Positions 47,846-58,425 are shown, counted from the stretch's first letter. The stretch: DNA of 64,000 bases from Ruminococcus sp. Phil15 (GCA_001940995.1 MSHC01000023.1:331-64330), one strand, 5' to 3'. Program-made: numbers and translations. The notes: a model not told the origin generated them from the sequence alone.

Positions 47846-48475
47846 ATGTATGAATTCACCCCTATGGGTTGGCTCAAGCACTGCGTCTTCCACCCGATAG
47901 AAGGCTTTGAGGACCTGCGCTGGAAAAAGCAAGGCTCAATGAAGATTGCAATGGGAATTGTAGTTCTTCTCTTCGTTGCAATGGTAGTAAACAGACAGCT
48001 TATCGGTTTCCAGTTCAATGGAGCATATACAAAGGTGTTCAACGTAGTACCGCTCCTCGTTCAGAGCGTCGTATACTTCTTCACCTGGGTAATCGCAAAC
48101 TGGTCGATTTGTACGCTTCTCGACGGCGAGGGAAGATTAAAGCAGATTTGCATTAACTCCGCTTACGCCCTCGTTCCTTACATCGTAAGCGTGTTTATAA
48201 CAGTATTTCTCTCAAACTTTATGCTTCTTGAAGAAGCAATCTGGCTCAATGCAGTCTACTATCTCGGTATGGGCTGGTCGGTTGTGTTGATGTTCCAGGC
48301 AATGAAGGCGGTTCATCAGTATTCAGTGTTAAAGACATTCTTCTCGATCGTCCTCACAATCGCTGCAATGCTCATTATCCTGTTTTTGATGATTCTCCTG
48401 CTCTCACTTTTCCAGCAGGTTTATGTATTCTTCTATTCGATTTATACGGAAATTTCGTACAGAATTCGTGGTTAA
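47846..48475 (+). CDS. Yip1-family polytopic membrane protein
   Basis: ATG at 47846 after AGGAGGA; MYEFTPMGWLKHCVFHPIEGFEDLRWKKQGSMKIAMGIVVLL with several TM helices. Confidence 0.72.
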   Translation: MYEFTPMGWLKHCVFHPIEGFEDLRWKKQGSMKIAMGIVVLLFVAMVVNRQLIGFQFNGAYTKVFNVVPLLVQSVVYFFTWVIANWSICTLLDGEGRLKQICINSAYALVPYIVSVFITVFLSNFMLLEEAIWLNAVYYLGMGWSVVLMFQAMKAVHQYSVLKTFFSIVLTIAAMLIILFLMILLLSLFQQVYVFFYSIYTEISYRIRG

Positions 48476-48487
48476 GGCGGTGTAGAT

Positions 48488-50962
48488 ATGCAGAATAATA
48501 AATGGAAAAAGATGCTCGTATTCGCACTCGTTCTTACAATGCTCGTTCCGTCCGGCTCAATCGTGGCAAGCTCTACCGATGAAGAAGTAGATACAACAGC
48601 CACAGGCGATACAGAAGGAACAGAAAACGAAGACGGCGAAGACGAGGAGGACGGCACGGAAGACGCCCTGCCTCCGAAGAAAACAGACGAACAGGCATTA
48701 GAGTTCTGTCAGAATGTTGCAGAAAACGACAAATATATCCTCTATTACGACTCGGGTGAGCGTGAAAAGCCTGAAGAAGATGAGGAGGATACCGAGGAAG
48801 GCGCAGAGGACTCCGAAAAGAAGAAAGAAGAACCTGAGGATATCGCAGTCGCAAGATTCGGACTCTATGTCAAGGAAACAGGCAAAGTCTGGTGGTCAAA
48901 CCCCGTTAACGCATTCGCTGATGATACGATCATCGACCCTATCAAGGGCAGAACAATGCGTGAAACGCAGAGATATCAGGTAGCCTCAAACATCACTATC
49001 ACATACGCCGACCTCAGACAGGAAAAGCGTACAACAAAAACTCTCTACTCAGCAGACGACGCAACTGAAAAGTGGAAGGAAATAAACGGCGGCATTGAAG
49101 TCACATATACCTTCAGAAGCCCCGGAATTACAATCCCCGTTCAGTATACACTCGAAGATGACGGCTTAAGAGTTTCCGTCGACACAACAAAAATCAAGGA
49201 GAAGAACACCTCGCAGGAGAACGGCAAGGTTATTACATCAGTAAGCCTCACGCCTCAGTTCGGCGCTTCTTCTGCAACAGACCTTGACGGCAACGCAATA
49301 GACGGCTATATGATAGTCCCGGACGGCTCGGGCGCTGTTATAAACTATAACAACGGTAAGTCCGATTATAACACATACTCCCAGAAGCTCTACGGCAGAG
49401 ATTATACGGCAGTTCCTCTTAACGCTCCTAAGGTAACCGAGCAGGCTTATATGCCGGTTGTCGCAACAGTAAGCGGAGACAGCGGACTCGTGTGCATCGC
49501 TGAGGAGGGCAACGCAAACGCAACAGTTATCGCAGAGGTGTCAGGTCAGAATAATCAGGCGTTCAATTCCTGCGCATTCGACTTCGAGCTTCGCAGCTCC
49601 GATACATATTATATGAGCGGCGACTCCGGCAATAAACTCGTCGTTTACGAAAAGGGCAGCATCGAAACGCCAACCATCGCCGTTAAGTATACGCCTATCT
49701 CCGACAGCGAGGGCGTAAACTACGCAGACGTCGCAGAGGTGTTCAGAAATTACCTAAAGGCAGGCGGACTTGAAGCCTCAGTATCCGAGAACCAGTACAA
49801 CTTCTACCTCGACCTGTACGGCGGCGTAATGAAGCAGCAGTCAATCCTCGGACTCCCGTTCGACCTCAAGACTTCTATGACCTCTTTCGAGGAAGCAAAG
49901 GAAATACTTGAGAAATTCGAATCAAACGGCGTATCCGATATGGTTGTAGCCTATAACGACTGGACAAACAAGCTCATAAAGGAAAATATCTCAACAACCT
50001 TTAAGCCGTCAGGCACGCTCGGCGGCAACGGCGATTTCAAGGACCTTCAGTCTTATATGAACGGCATCAACGCAGAGCTTTATCCTACAATGGATAACCT
50101 CACAATGAACAGTTCTACATGGGGCTACTGGACTCTTACAAATACGGCGATCAGAGTTTCTAACGCTTATTCAAGACAGTCAAGCTACAGCATCGCATTC
50201 GGCGTTGAGGACAAGGGCGTTTCTCCCGCACTCCTTACTCCAAACGCATACGGCAAGGTGTTTGACGAAATCGTCGAAAGCTTTACCGATAAGGGTCAGT
50301 CAAGCGTTTCGTTCGGCAACTACTCAACAGCGCTCGTTTCCGACTTCCTCAAGAAAGACAAGTCGGTAAGATATAAGTCAATGAACACGATCATCGACGG
50401 CTACGAGCAGGCTACAAACGGCGGCCTTGACAAGATCCTCTGCGACGGAGCAAACGACTATGTAATCAAGTATGCTTCGCATATCACAGACGTTCCGCTC
50501 TATTCCAGCGGATATAACCTTACAGACTACGATATCCCGTTCTACCAGATGGTAGTCCACGGATACGTTCCTTACTCCTCAGAGTCTATCAATAAGACGT
50601 CTGACGTGCAGGAAGCATATTTGCTCTCTATCGCATACGGAGCAGGACTCCACTACGATATGATTTATGAGAAGGCATCTGAGGTTGCCGATACAGATTA
50701 CAACGACCTCTATTACGCTTACTATGGCGCATGGGTCGACGTTGCTTCCGAGCAGAACGCAGTTGCAAAGAGCGTCCTCGCTCCTGTAAGCAATATGACA
50801 ATCTCAAACTTCGAGCGCAGCGGAAGAGTTCTTACAACAACATACAGCGCAGACGGCAAGTCGGATGTTGTGGTGGTTGTAGACCTCGACAAGGCAACGG
50901 TTACAGTCGACGGCGTCGCCGTTGACCTTGGCAATACTATAATGACAGGAGGTATGGCTTAA
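48488..50962 (+). CDS. large exported DUF5696-like protein
   Basis: Signal peptide, acidic low-complexity segment, then DGYMIVPDGSGAVINYNNGKSDYNTYSQKLYGRDYT... and barrel-like YNFYLDLYGGVMKQQSILGLPFDLKTSMTSFEEAKEILEKFESNGVSDMVVAYNDWTN. Confidence 0.65.
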   Translation: MQNNKWKKMLVFALVLTMLVPSGSIVASSTDEEVDTTATGDTEGTENEDGEDEEDGTEDALPPKKTDEQALEFCQNVAENDKYILYYDSGEREKPEEDEEDTEEGAEDSEKKKEEPEDIAVARFGLYVKETGKVWWSNPVNAFADDTIIDPIKGRTMRETQRYQVASNITITYADLRQEKRTTKTLYSADDATEKWKEINGGIEVTYTFRSPGITIPVQYTLEDDGLRVSVDTTKIKEKNTSQENGKVITSVSLTPQFGASSATDLDGNAIDGYMIVPDGSGAVINYNNGKSDYNTYSQKLYGRDYTAVPLNAPKVTEQAYMPVVATVSGDSGLVCIAEEGNANATVIAEVSGQNNQAFNSCAFDFELRSSDTYYMSGDSGNKLVVYEKGSIETPTIAVKYTPISDSEGVNYADVAEVFRNYLKAGGLEASVSENQYNFYLDLYGGVMKQQSILGLPFDLKTSMTSFEEAKEILEKFESNGVSDMVVAYNDWTNKLIKENISTTFKPSGTLGGNGDFKDLQSYMNGINAELYPTMDNLTMNSSTWGYWTLTNTAIRVSNAYSRQSSYSIAFGVEDKGVSPALLTPNAYGKVFDEIVESFTDKGQSSVSFGNYSTALVSDFLKKDKSVRYKSMNTIIDGYEQATNGGLDKILCDGANDYVIKYASHITDVPLYSSGYNLTDYDIPFYQMVVHGYVPYSSESINKTSDVQEAYLLSIAYGAGLHYDMIYEKASEVADTDYNDLYYAYYGAWVDVASEQNAVAKSVLAPVSNMTISNFERSGRVLTTTYSADGKSDVVVVVDLDKATVTVDGVAVDLGNTIMTGGMA

Positions 50963-50964
50963 CA

Positions 50965-52026
50965 ATGAGCGAAATGGTTAAAGACATTGAAAATGCAGTT
51001 GAAACAACTGAAAACGTGGAAATCGTTGAAGCTCAGGAAGCTGAAACAGCTAAAGCTGAAGAAAAGGCAAAGAAGCCTGCCGCAGCTAAGTCTGCTGCAG
51101 CGAAGCCTCCTAAGCAGAAGGGCATGAAGATCCCTTACGAAAGAAGAAAGAGCCTCTACGGATACGGCTTCATCGCCCTGTGGTTCTTCGGCTCGATTTA
51201 CTTCTTTATTATGCCGGTCATCGAGTCCATCATCTGGTCGTTCTGCGACACTATCCCGCTGACAGGCGGCGGCGGAATGAGCCTCGATTTCGTAGGACTC
51301 AAGAACTATGACAATGCGCTCACGGTTCACACGACCTATGCAACATCGCTCTCCGAGGTGCTGGGAAACACGATTTTGAAAACTCCGCTTATACTCATCT
51401 TCTCAATCTTTATTGCGATTATCTTAAACCAGAAGTTTAAGGGACGTACACTCGCAAGAGCCGTATTCTTCCTTCCGGTTATCATCGCAACCGGCCCTGT
51501 TATCGACATCATCAACGGTAATATGGACTCCGCCGGAACAAACGGCGGCAGTGAGCAGTTCAACTCGCTCTTTGAAACCGACCTCGTAGGCGACCTGCTT
51601 ACATACCTCGGTATCTATAACATCAGCGATAAGCTCACCGAAATCATCAACACACTCACAAGCGATATCTTCAACCTCGTTTGGAACTCGGGTATCCAGA
51701 TTCTCCTCTTCCTCTCGGCGCTTCAGACAATTCCGTTCTCTGCCAAGGAAGCAGCTCAGATGGAAGGCGCAACATCTTGGGAATACTTCTGGAAGATTAC
51801 ACTTCCTTATATCAGCCCTATGATCGTTGCAAGCCTTGTCTATACAATCGTCGACTCGTTCGTTGACCCTGAAAACCCCGTTATGACAATCGTGCTGGGT
51901 ATGGGCAAGAACTGGGAATTCGGTTATCAGGCGGCAATGCTGTGGCTGTACTTTGCAATAGTAGCGGTGGCGCTTGGAATTGTGCTGGCAATTGTAAATA
52001 AATTCGTTTACTACGAAGTAGGATAA
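50965..52026 (+). CDS. sugar ABC transporter permease (MalF-like) with Ala/Lys/Glu-rich N-terminal extension
   Basis: EAAQMEGATSWEYFWKITLPYISPMIVASLVYTIVDSF. Confidence 0.92.
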   Translation: MSEMVKDIENAVETTENVEIVEAQEAETAKAEEKAKKPAAAKSAAAKPPKQKGMKIPYERRKSLYGYGFIALWFFGSIYFFIMPVIESIIWSFCDTIPLTGGGGMSLDFVGLKNYDNALTVHTTYATSLSEVLGNTILKTPLILIFSIFIAIILNQKFKGRTLARAVFFLPVIIATGPVIDIINGNMDSAGTNGGSEQFNSLFETDLVGDLLTYLGIYNISDKLTEIINTLTSDIFNLVWNSGIQILLFLSALQTIPFSAKEAAQMEGATSWEYFWKITLPYISPMIVASLVYTIVDSFVDPENPVMTIVLGMGKNWEFGYQAAMLWLYFAIVAVALGIVLAIVNKFVYYEVG

Positions 52027-52038
52027 GGGGGGATTACA

Positions 52039-53088
52039 GTGGCAACTAAAAAAGAAGAACGACAGTTTGAGAAAGAGATGCAGAAGCTGCGCAAGGCTCG
52101 ATATGAAAAGATGAAGGCCGAGGGCATCGAAAACTACCTCACTCCCGAACAGATACGTTACAACAAAAATAAGAAGATTATCGGCGCAGTATGGCCGATA
52201 TTCAGATTCTTGATTCTTTTTGGTCTGGGCTTTGTAATCCTTTATCCGATTATCTTTATGCTCTCAACAGCATTCAGACCTTACGATCAGATGAGCGACC
52301 CGTCAATCATCTGGCTCCCGAAATCCTTCACGCTTCAGAACATTCAGGAAACCTTTGATATTATGAAGTTTGACACCACAGTTTTAAACACTGTAAGACT
52401 CAACCTCGTAGCGTCTCTCCTCCAGGTTGTTACCTGTTCTCTTACAGGCTACGGCTTTGCGAGATTTAACTTCAAGGGTAAGAGCATTCTCTTTGCAATG
52501 GTTATTGCAATGATCCTTGTTCCGCCTCAGATCATTACGATCCCCATGTACCTCCAGTATGCGTTTTTTGACCTCTTCGGTCTTATCCCGCTTTTCAACG
52601 GCGGCGATACAATTACGCTTATCAATTCAGGCTGGACAATGTACCTCCCTGCAATGTTCGCAAACGGTATCCGTGCGGGTCTGTTTATCCTCATCTTCCG
52701 TCAGTTCTTCAGAGGACTTCCAAAGGAACTCGAGGACGCAGCTTACCTCGACGGTTGCGGCCCGCTCAAGACGTTCATCAAGGTTATGATCCCTAACGCT
52801 AAGACATCCTACCTTACCGTTTTCCTGTTCTCAATCGTTTGGTACTGGAACGACTTCTACGTTTCGTCCTCATTCTTTACAAGAAACGATACAGTAGCCC
52901 TTATGCTTAAAAACCTCAGTTCTGAGCTTACCTCGCAGCTGTTCAACAACCAGACTCCGGGTATCAGAGCTATGATCGTATGGCTCGAATCAGGCTGTCT
53001 GCTGACAATCGCCCCGATCCTTATTATGTACATCTTCTTACAGAGATACTTCATCGAAGGTATCGAGCGTTCAGGTATCGTTGGCTAA
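52039..53088 (+). CDS. sugar ABC transporter permease (MalG-like)
   Basis: EDAAYLDGCGPLKTFIKVMIPNAKTSYLTVFLFSIVWYWNDFY. Confidence 0.92.
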   Translation: MATKKEERQFEKEMQKLRKARYEKMKAEGIENYLTPEQIRYNKNKKIIGAVWPIFRFLILFGLGFVILYPIIFMLSTAFRPYDQMSDPSIIWLPKSFTLQNIQETFDIMKFDTTVLNTVRLNLVASLLQVVTCSLTGYGFARFNFKGKSILFAMVIAMILVPPQIITIPMYLQYAFFDLFGLIPLFNGGDTITLINSGWTMYLPAMFANGIRAGLFILIFRQFFRGLPKELEDAAYLDGCGPLKTFIKVMIPNAKTSYLTVFLFSIVWYWNDFYVSSSFFTRNDTVALMLKNLSSELTSQLFNNQTPGIRAMIVWLESGCLLTIAPILIMYIFLQRYFIEGIERSGIVG

Positions 53089-53099
53089 TATTTAAATCT

Positions 53100-53131
53100 A
53101 AAGACCACTCGTCTGCGGGTGGTCTTTTTTT
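53100..53131 (+). terminator. Rho-independent terminator of the operon
   Basis: AAAGACCACTCG-tctg-CGGGTGGTCTTTTTTT. Confidence 0.88.
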
Positions 53132-53211
53132 GTGCAAAGCATCACCCTGCATGAGGCAAACGCCACCCCTTTACGAATTTTGAAAAGTATGCTATAATAA
53201 AAAGATGAGAA

Positions 53212-54471
53212 ATGATATCAAAACGTATGGCAGGAGCATATGTATATAAGTTCCTTACCGCTAAAAGCGGCAAAGGTACGCTCGATACGCCAAGCCTTGC
53301 ATTAAATATAATAAGAAAGAAGTTTTATAGCTTGATTTATTTTGATAACGCCGCAACAACAAAACCCTGCGACGAGGCTGTTAAAGCTGCCGCAAATGCC
53401 CTTACCGCCGCATTCGGAAATCCGTCCAGCCGCCATCGAGTCGGAATGGACGCAGAAATTTTGCTCAGACAGGCAAGGGACAGACTCGCTATGTCGCTGG
53501 GCTGTGCAGAGGACGAAATTTTTTTCACTTCGGGTGCAACTGAAAGCAATAACACAGCTATCCTCTCTGCCTGCGAAAACAAAATAAAACGCCTGCCTAG
53601 GGTAGTAACCACCACGGTCGAGCATCCGTCTGTCAAGGCTTGCTTCGATAAGCTTGAAAAGCTCGGCGCAGAGGTCGTCCGTGTAGCGCCCGACGAAAAC
53701 GGCGACATTACTGATAAGATGATTTTCGACGCCGTCAACGACAGAACCTGCCTCGTGAGCTGTATGCTCGTCAACAACGAAACAGGCTATGTGCTCCCGA
53801 CTGCAAAAGCCTTCGCAATGATAAAACGTAAGTATCCTGACTGCATTACCCACTGCGACGCAGTGCAGGGCTTTATGAAGCTACCGTTCAAGGCAAAAAC
53901 GCTGTTTGCCGACCTCATCTCGGTAAGCGGCCATAAGATCCACGGCGCAAAGGGCGTGGGCGTACTATTTATAAAGAAAGGCACTAAGATCGCCCCGTTT
54001 ATGCTCGGCGGAGGGCAGGAGAAAGGCTTCCGTTCGGGTACGGAAAATCTCCCCGCAATAGCCGCAATGGGCGAGGCTGTAAAGCTTCTGACGCCGACAA
54101 TCGACAGCAGACTGCAGTATGTTACAGAGCTTCGTGAGTACCTCGTAGAAAAGCTATCCGAGATTGACGGGATAGAGATAAATTCAAAACCGTCTGCTCT
54201 GCCGTATGTCACCAGCATAGCAATGCCAAACTTCAAGTCTGAAACACTGCTCAACTACCTCTCCGACAGAGGAATTTGCGTGTCGAGCGGCTCAGCCTGC
54301 TCAAAGGGCAAAAAAAGCACAGTCTTGCAGGAGTTTAGGATTTCCGCAGAAAAAACCGACTCAACCCTGCGTGTCAGCTTCTGCGCAGAAAACACGAAAG
54401 CAGAGATAGACGAGCTTTGCAAAACGCTAAAAAGGGCAAGCGGGGAGCTTTGTACTATTAAAAGAAAGTAA
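53212..54471 (+). CDS. cysteine desulfurase (NifS/IscS family); true start may be the TTG at 53332
   Basis: LIYFDNAATTKPCDEAV, TSGATESNNTAIL, THCDAVQGFMKLPF, SVSGHKIHGAKGVGVLFIKKG, VSSGSACSKGKK. Confidence 0.93.
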   Translation: MISKRMAGAYVYKFLTAKSGKGTLDTPSLALNIIRKKFYSLIYFDNAATTKPCDEAVKAAANALTAAFGNPSSRHRVGMDAEILLRQARDRLAMSLGCAEDEIFFTSGATESNNTAILSACENKIKRLPRVVTTTVEHPSVKACFDKLEKLGAEVVRVAPDENGDITDKMIFDAVNDRTCLVSCMLVNNETGYVLPTAKAFAMIKRKYPDCITHCDAVQGFMKLPFKAKTLFADLISVSGHKIHGAKGVGVLFIKKGTKIAPFMLGGGQEKGFRSGTENLPAIAAMGEAVKLLTPTIDSRLQYVTELREYLVEKLSEIDGIEINSKPSALPYVTSIAMPNFKSETLLNYLSDRGICVSSGSACSKGKKSTVLQEFRISAEKTDSTLRVSFCAENTKAEIDELCKTLKRASGELCTIKRK

Positions 54472-54487
54472 AAATGGAGAATGATGT

Positions 54488-55660
54488 ATGAAAGAGATTA
54501 TACTTGCTAAATTCGGCGAGATAGTGCTGAAGGGCCTTAATAAGAACAACTTCGAGGACGCACTTCTTCGCAACGTTAAACGCAGACTTAAAAGGCTCGG
54601 CAAATTCGACTATTGGAAAGCTCAGTCCACCCTCTACATAAAGCCCCTGGACGACGGAATAGACGTTGACGAGGCTGTGGACAGAGTTAAAAAGGTGTTC
54701 GGCATAGCAAAGGTCGCAAGAGCAATCAGCGTGCCAAAGGAATGGAACGAGATAACTGCCGCCGTTTCTGCATATCTCGACGAAGCGCTTGCCTGCGCAA
54801 ATACCTTTAAGGTAAAGGCAAAGCGTGCGGATAAGAAATTTCCGATGAGCTCGCCTGAAATATGCACCGAGCTTGGCGGATATATCTTAGATAATTATCC
54901 GCATCTTTCTGTAGATGTGCATAACCCCGACGTAGTTGTCAATGTTGAAATAAGAGAGAACGCATTTATTCACGCAGGCTCGGAGGACGCAGCAGGCGGT
55001 ATACCTGTCGGAACGTCCGGCAGAGCAATGCTCCTGCTTTCGGGCGGTATAGATTCTCCCGTCGCAGGATATATGATGGCAAAAAGGGGAGTGTCTGTTT
55101 CCGCAATACACTTTGAGTCGCCTCCGTATACCTCCGAGAGAGCAAGACTCAAGGTCGAAAAGCTTGCGTCCATTATGGCGGAATACTGCGGAGCAATTAA
55201 TTTCCACTGCGTTCCGTTTACCGAAATACAGGAGGTGCTTCGTGAGCAAGCGCCCGAGGAGCTTTTCACAATTCTTATGCGCCGTCTTATGATGGAGGTC
55301 GCACAGAGAATTTGCGATAAGGAGGATATCTCCGCACTTGTAACAGGCGAGAGCTTAGGTCAGGTTGCAAGTCAGACGATGGGCGCAATGGTCTGCACGG
55401 ACAATGCCTGCCGTATGCCCGTTTTCAGACCGCTTATAGGTATGGACAAGTCGGAGATAGTCGCTATATCAAGAAAGATAAATACTTTTGAAACCTCTAT
55501 CGAGCCTTACGAGGACTGCTGTACGGTCTTTACGCCTAAGCACCCCAAGACAAGACCTGTGCTTCAGGACGTAATCGACGCACAGAATTCTTTCGATTAC
55601 GAGCCGCTCATACAGAAATGCGTCGAGGAAACAAAAGTATACACTATAACAGCATTTTAA
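54488..55660 (+). CDS. thiI: tRNA 4-thiouridine synthase / sulfurtransferase
   Basis: THUMP domain, LLLSGGIDSPVAGYMMAKRG PP-loop, DCCTVFTPKHPKTRP; adjacent to the desulfurase. Confidence 0.95.
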   Translation: MKEIILAKFGEIVLKGLNKNNFEDALLRNVKRRLKRLGKFDYWKAQSTLYIKPLDDGIDVDEAVDRVKKVFGIAKVARAISVPKEWNEITAAVSAYLDEALACANTFKVKAKRADKKFPMSSPEICTELGGYILDNYPHLSVDVHNPDVVVNVEIRENAFIHAGSEDAAGGIPVGTSGRAMLLLSGGIDSPVAGYMMAKRGVSVSAIHFESPPYTSERARLKVEKLASIMAEYCGAINFHCVPFTEIQEVLREQAPEELFTILMRRLMMEVAQRICDKEDISALVTGESLGQVASQTMGAMVCTDNACRMPVFRPLIGMDKSEIVAISRKINTFETSIEPYEDCCTVFTPKHPKTRPVLQDVIDAQNSFDYEPLIQKCVEETKVYTITAF

Positions 55661-55813
55661 ACAGCAGCGATATAAAAATGTTATACTTTTGATTACGATT
55701 CGGTTACAGGGATAAGCCGATTTGCTTGTTAAAAGTTACAATCAGGTTAACAATATAGTCATAAATGCCCCAAAATCTATGTAAGAAGTGCATTGAAAAG
55801 AGGAGAAAAATTC

Positions 55814-56359
55814 GTGAGAATTGCTAAAAGTGACAAAGTGGTTACAAAAAAGCTTGACATTGTTACAAAGAATGTAGTAAAATATTTATGTGAGCAAGGG
55901 GTAACTGTGTCCACAGCGGAGAGCTGTACGGGCGGAATCCTAAGCTCAGCGATAACCTCTGTTTCAGGAGCTTCAAATATTTTCGAGCTTGGAGTGTGCA
56001 GCTACTCGGAAAGAGTAAAGTGCGACATTCTCGGAGTCGATGAAAAGATTATCTCTCAGTACGGCGTGTATTCGGCACAGACCGCAAGCGCAATGTCTGA
56101 GGCGGTAAGAAAGCTTTCAGGGGCAGATATTGGGGTAGGCATTACAGGTATTGCAGGGCCTTTCGGCGGAGAGGACGGTAAGCCTGTCGGAACTGTCTAT
56201 GTGAGCGTTTCCTCAAAGGATAAAGAAATAGCGAGGGATTTAAGGCTTTATGAGAGCCTTGCGGAGCTTACAAGAGATAACGTCCGTATCGAGGCTGCTG
56301 CCATGGCGCTCATAATGGTAGCGGAGCTTTTAGGTCACAGGATAGACGAGGTGATTTGA
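55814..56359 (+). CDS. pncC: CinA C-terminal domain / nicotinamide-nucleotide amidase
   Basis: VSTAESCTGGILSSAITSVSGASNIFELGVCSYSERVKCDILGV, GVGITGIAGPFGGEDGKPVGTVYV; AGGAG RBS with GTG start. Confidence 0.9.
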   Translation: MRIAKSDKVVTKKLDIVTKNVVKYLCEQGVTVSTAESCTGGILSSAITSVSGASNIFELGVCSYSERVKCDILGVDEKIISQYGVYSAQTASAMSEAVRKLSGADIGVGITGIAGPFGGEDGKPVGTVYVSVSSKDKEIARDLRLYESLAELTRDNVRIEAAAMALIMVAELLGHRIDEVI

Positions 56360-56360
56360 G

Positions 56361-57452
56361 ATGTCTATGTACAATGAGTTATCATCAATTAAGTCCTCGG
56401 ACAAAAAGGAAGAAAACTTTTTCATAAGATTTTTCAAGTATTTTGTACCGTGGAAAGGCGACGGAATATCGGAGATTTTCAGAAAGCTTGTGTTTGTAGC
56501 GTCGGTAGCAGTGTTCTGTATGTCGGTCGGCGACCTGTCGGAATACTTAAACGGAAACGCAAAGACAAACGAGCTTATAGATGAAATGCAGGGTATGAAG
56601 CCGGTCGTTAATACAAATAGCAGTTCGGACGCAAATTCATTTAATCACGGCGGAAGCAATGGCGGCAGCACAGACGGCCCGCCAAGCGGAAACGGCTCCG
56701 AGCAGGTTTCAACGGAGATAGGCGAAAACTGGTCGCCGCTTCTTGAAATAAACGAGGACGTTATAGGCTGGATTTCAATTGAAACGCTCAAGGACGCAAA
56801 CGGCGAGCTTTATGTCGACTATCCGATTGTAAGAGGAGAGGACAACAATTACTACCTCTACCGTGACATAAAGAATAATTACAGCTCATCGGGCGGTACC
56901 ATCTTTATGGATTATGCCTCGGAGATTATCCCGGGACAGAGGACCGACAACATCACGATTTTCGGTCACAATATGAAGGCAGGAACCTTCTTCGGACGAC
57001 TGGACGAATATAAATCGGGAGTCGAATTTCTCAGGAACAATCCGCTTATTACTTTCAACACCCTCTACTCGCAGAACGAGGAAAAGTATGTTATACTGTA
57101 CTGCTTTCTCGCAAATGTAGACGGCAGCGACGACAACGGAACTGTGTTCAAGTATATCGGATACAGAAATTTCAATGATAAGCATCCATTCTCGACATGG
57201 AAAGAAGAAATACAAAAGCGGTCATGGTATGACAGCTCGATACCGTTTGACGAGAATGATGATTATATCACGCTATCAACCTGCTCCAGCGATATATCGG
57301 ATATGAGATGGGTTATAGTCGCAAGAAAGCTCAGAGAGAATGAAAATGTAGATGAGCTTACCAAAACTTATGTAGAAAGACAAGACGAGGAGATTTATTT
57401 CCCTCAGAGATGGATTCGCTCATGGGGAAACAAAAAGGTTTACAGAAACTAG
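56361..57452 (+). CDS. srtB: class B sortase
   Basis: DYPIVRGEDNNYYLYRDI, NITIFGHNMKAGTFFGRL, TLSTCSSDISDMRWVIVARK. Confidence 0.9.
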   Translation: MSMYNELSSIKSSDKKEENFFIRFFKYFVPWKGDGISEIFRKLVFVASVAVFCMSVGDLSEYLNGNAKTNELIDEMQGMKPVVNTNSSSDANSFNHGGSNGGSTDGPPSGNGSEQVSTEIGENWSPLLEINEDVIGWISIETLKDANGELYVDYPIVRGEDNNYYLYRDIKNNYSSSGGTIFMDYASEIIPGQRTDNITIFGHNMKAGTFFGRLDEYKSGVEFLRNNPLITFNTLYSQNEEKYVILYCFLANVDGSDDNGTVFKYIGYRNFNDKHPFSTWKEEIQKRSWYDSSIPFDENDDYITLSTCSSDISDMRWVIVARKLRENENVDELTKTYVERQDEEIYFPQRWIRSWGNKKVYRN

Positions 57453-57550
57453 TTTTGAAAGCATACATATAAATCGCTTTCCGGAACGGTTTTGAAGCCT
57501 TTTTAATACCACAGCCTTGAAAAAAGGCAACGAAAGGCGATGAATTTTAT

Positions 57551-58414
57551 ATGCAGCATAATACTGATAATATGCAGAATGAAAATACTGCTGTTAAAAA
57601 GACATCAATCAGGAAGATAACTTCAATGCTCGGATTCGGCGCACTCTGCGTCGGCACAATCTGCGCAATCGGAATACTCGGACTCGGTAGCGAAAGCAGC
57701 GAGGATAAATCGGCAATCAATTATGCCGTAGGCTCGCCTGTTACTACGACCGTTACAACGACTGCATCTGCAATGCCTGAAGCTATAGAGCCTGAGGACA
57801 AACAGATAAGCGCAACTGTAAGCTGGTGGAAGGCGCAGGTCGACGAGTACGACTTTATCGAGGTTGATGACAGTATTGCTACAACAACCACTACAACAAC
57901 AACGACCACAACTACAACAACAACCACTACCACAACAAAGAAAACTACTACAGCAGCAAAGAAAACAACTGCCGCAAAGAAGGAAACAAAGCCGGAAACT
58001 ACAACAGTAAAGAAGCTTGAGCCGGGCGAGTATGTGATTCCTTGCACAGACGAGGAGTTTGAAATGTTCTGCTACGTCCTTGAGGGCGAGGCAGGCGGAT
58101 GCTCGGATGCGGCAAAAATGGCTGTTGCAGGAGTTATCGTAAACAGAGTGCAGGCAGACCGCTTTGATAATACGATCAAAAAGGTCCTCACAGCGCCAAA
58201 CCAGTTCACAGCAATCAAAAAGTATTATAACAAGTCCGTAACTCCGTCCCAAAGCACGATTAATTGTGTCAAGAGAGCTTTAGCAGGCGAGGACGGCTCA
58301 AACGGCGCATATTACTTCTATTCAAAGAAGTATTGCTCCGATAAAACGGCTGCATGGTTTGAATCACTCGTGTTCTGTATAGAGATTGACGGACAGAGAT
58401 TTTTCAGAGTATAA
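57551..58414 (+). CDS. cell-wall hydrolase, SleB (Hydrolase_2) family, with poly-Thr linker
   Basis: EEFEMFCYVLEGEAGGCSDAAKMAVAGVIVNRVQADRFDNTIKKVLTAPNQFTAI; (Thr)18 linker. Confidence 0.85.
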   Translation: MQHNTDNMQNENTAVKKTSIRKITSMLGFGALCVGTICAIGILGLGSESSEDKSAINYAVGSPVTTTVTTTASAMPEAIEPEDKQISATVSWWKAQVDEYDFIEVDDSIATTTTTTTTTTTTTTTTTTTKKTTTAAKKTTAAKKETKPETTTVKKLEPGEYVIPCTDEEFEMFCYVLEGEAGGCSDAAKMAVAGVIVNRVQADRFDNTIKKVLTAPNQFTAIKKYYNKSVTPSQSTINCVKRALAGEDGSNGAYYFYSKKYCSDKTAAWFESLVFCIEIDGQRFFRV

Positions 58415-58425
58415 AGAGCGCAACT

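Noticed and set aside
57721-58047. Minus-strand ORF with poly-valine run
   Set aside because: Reverse complement of the poly-Thr (ACN) linker in the SleB-family gene.
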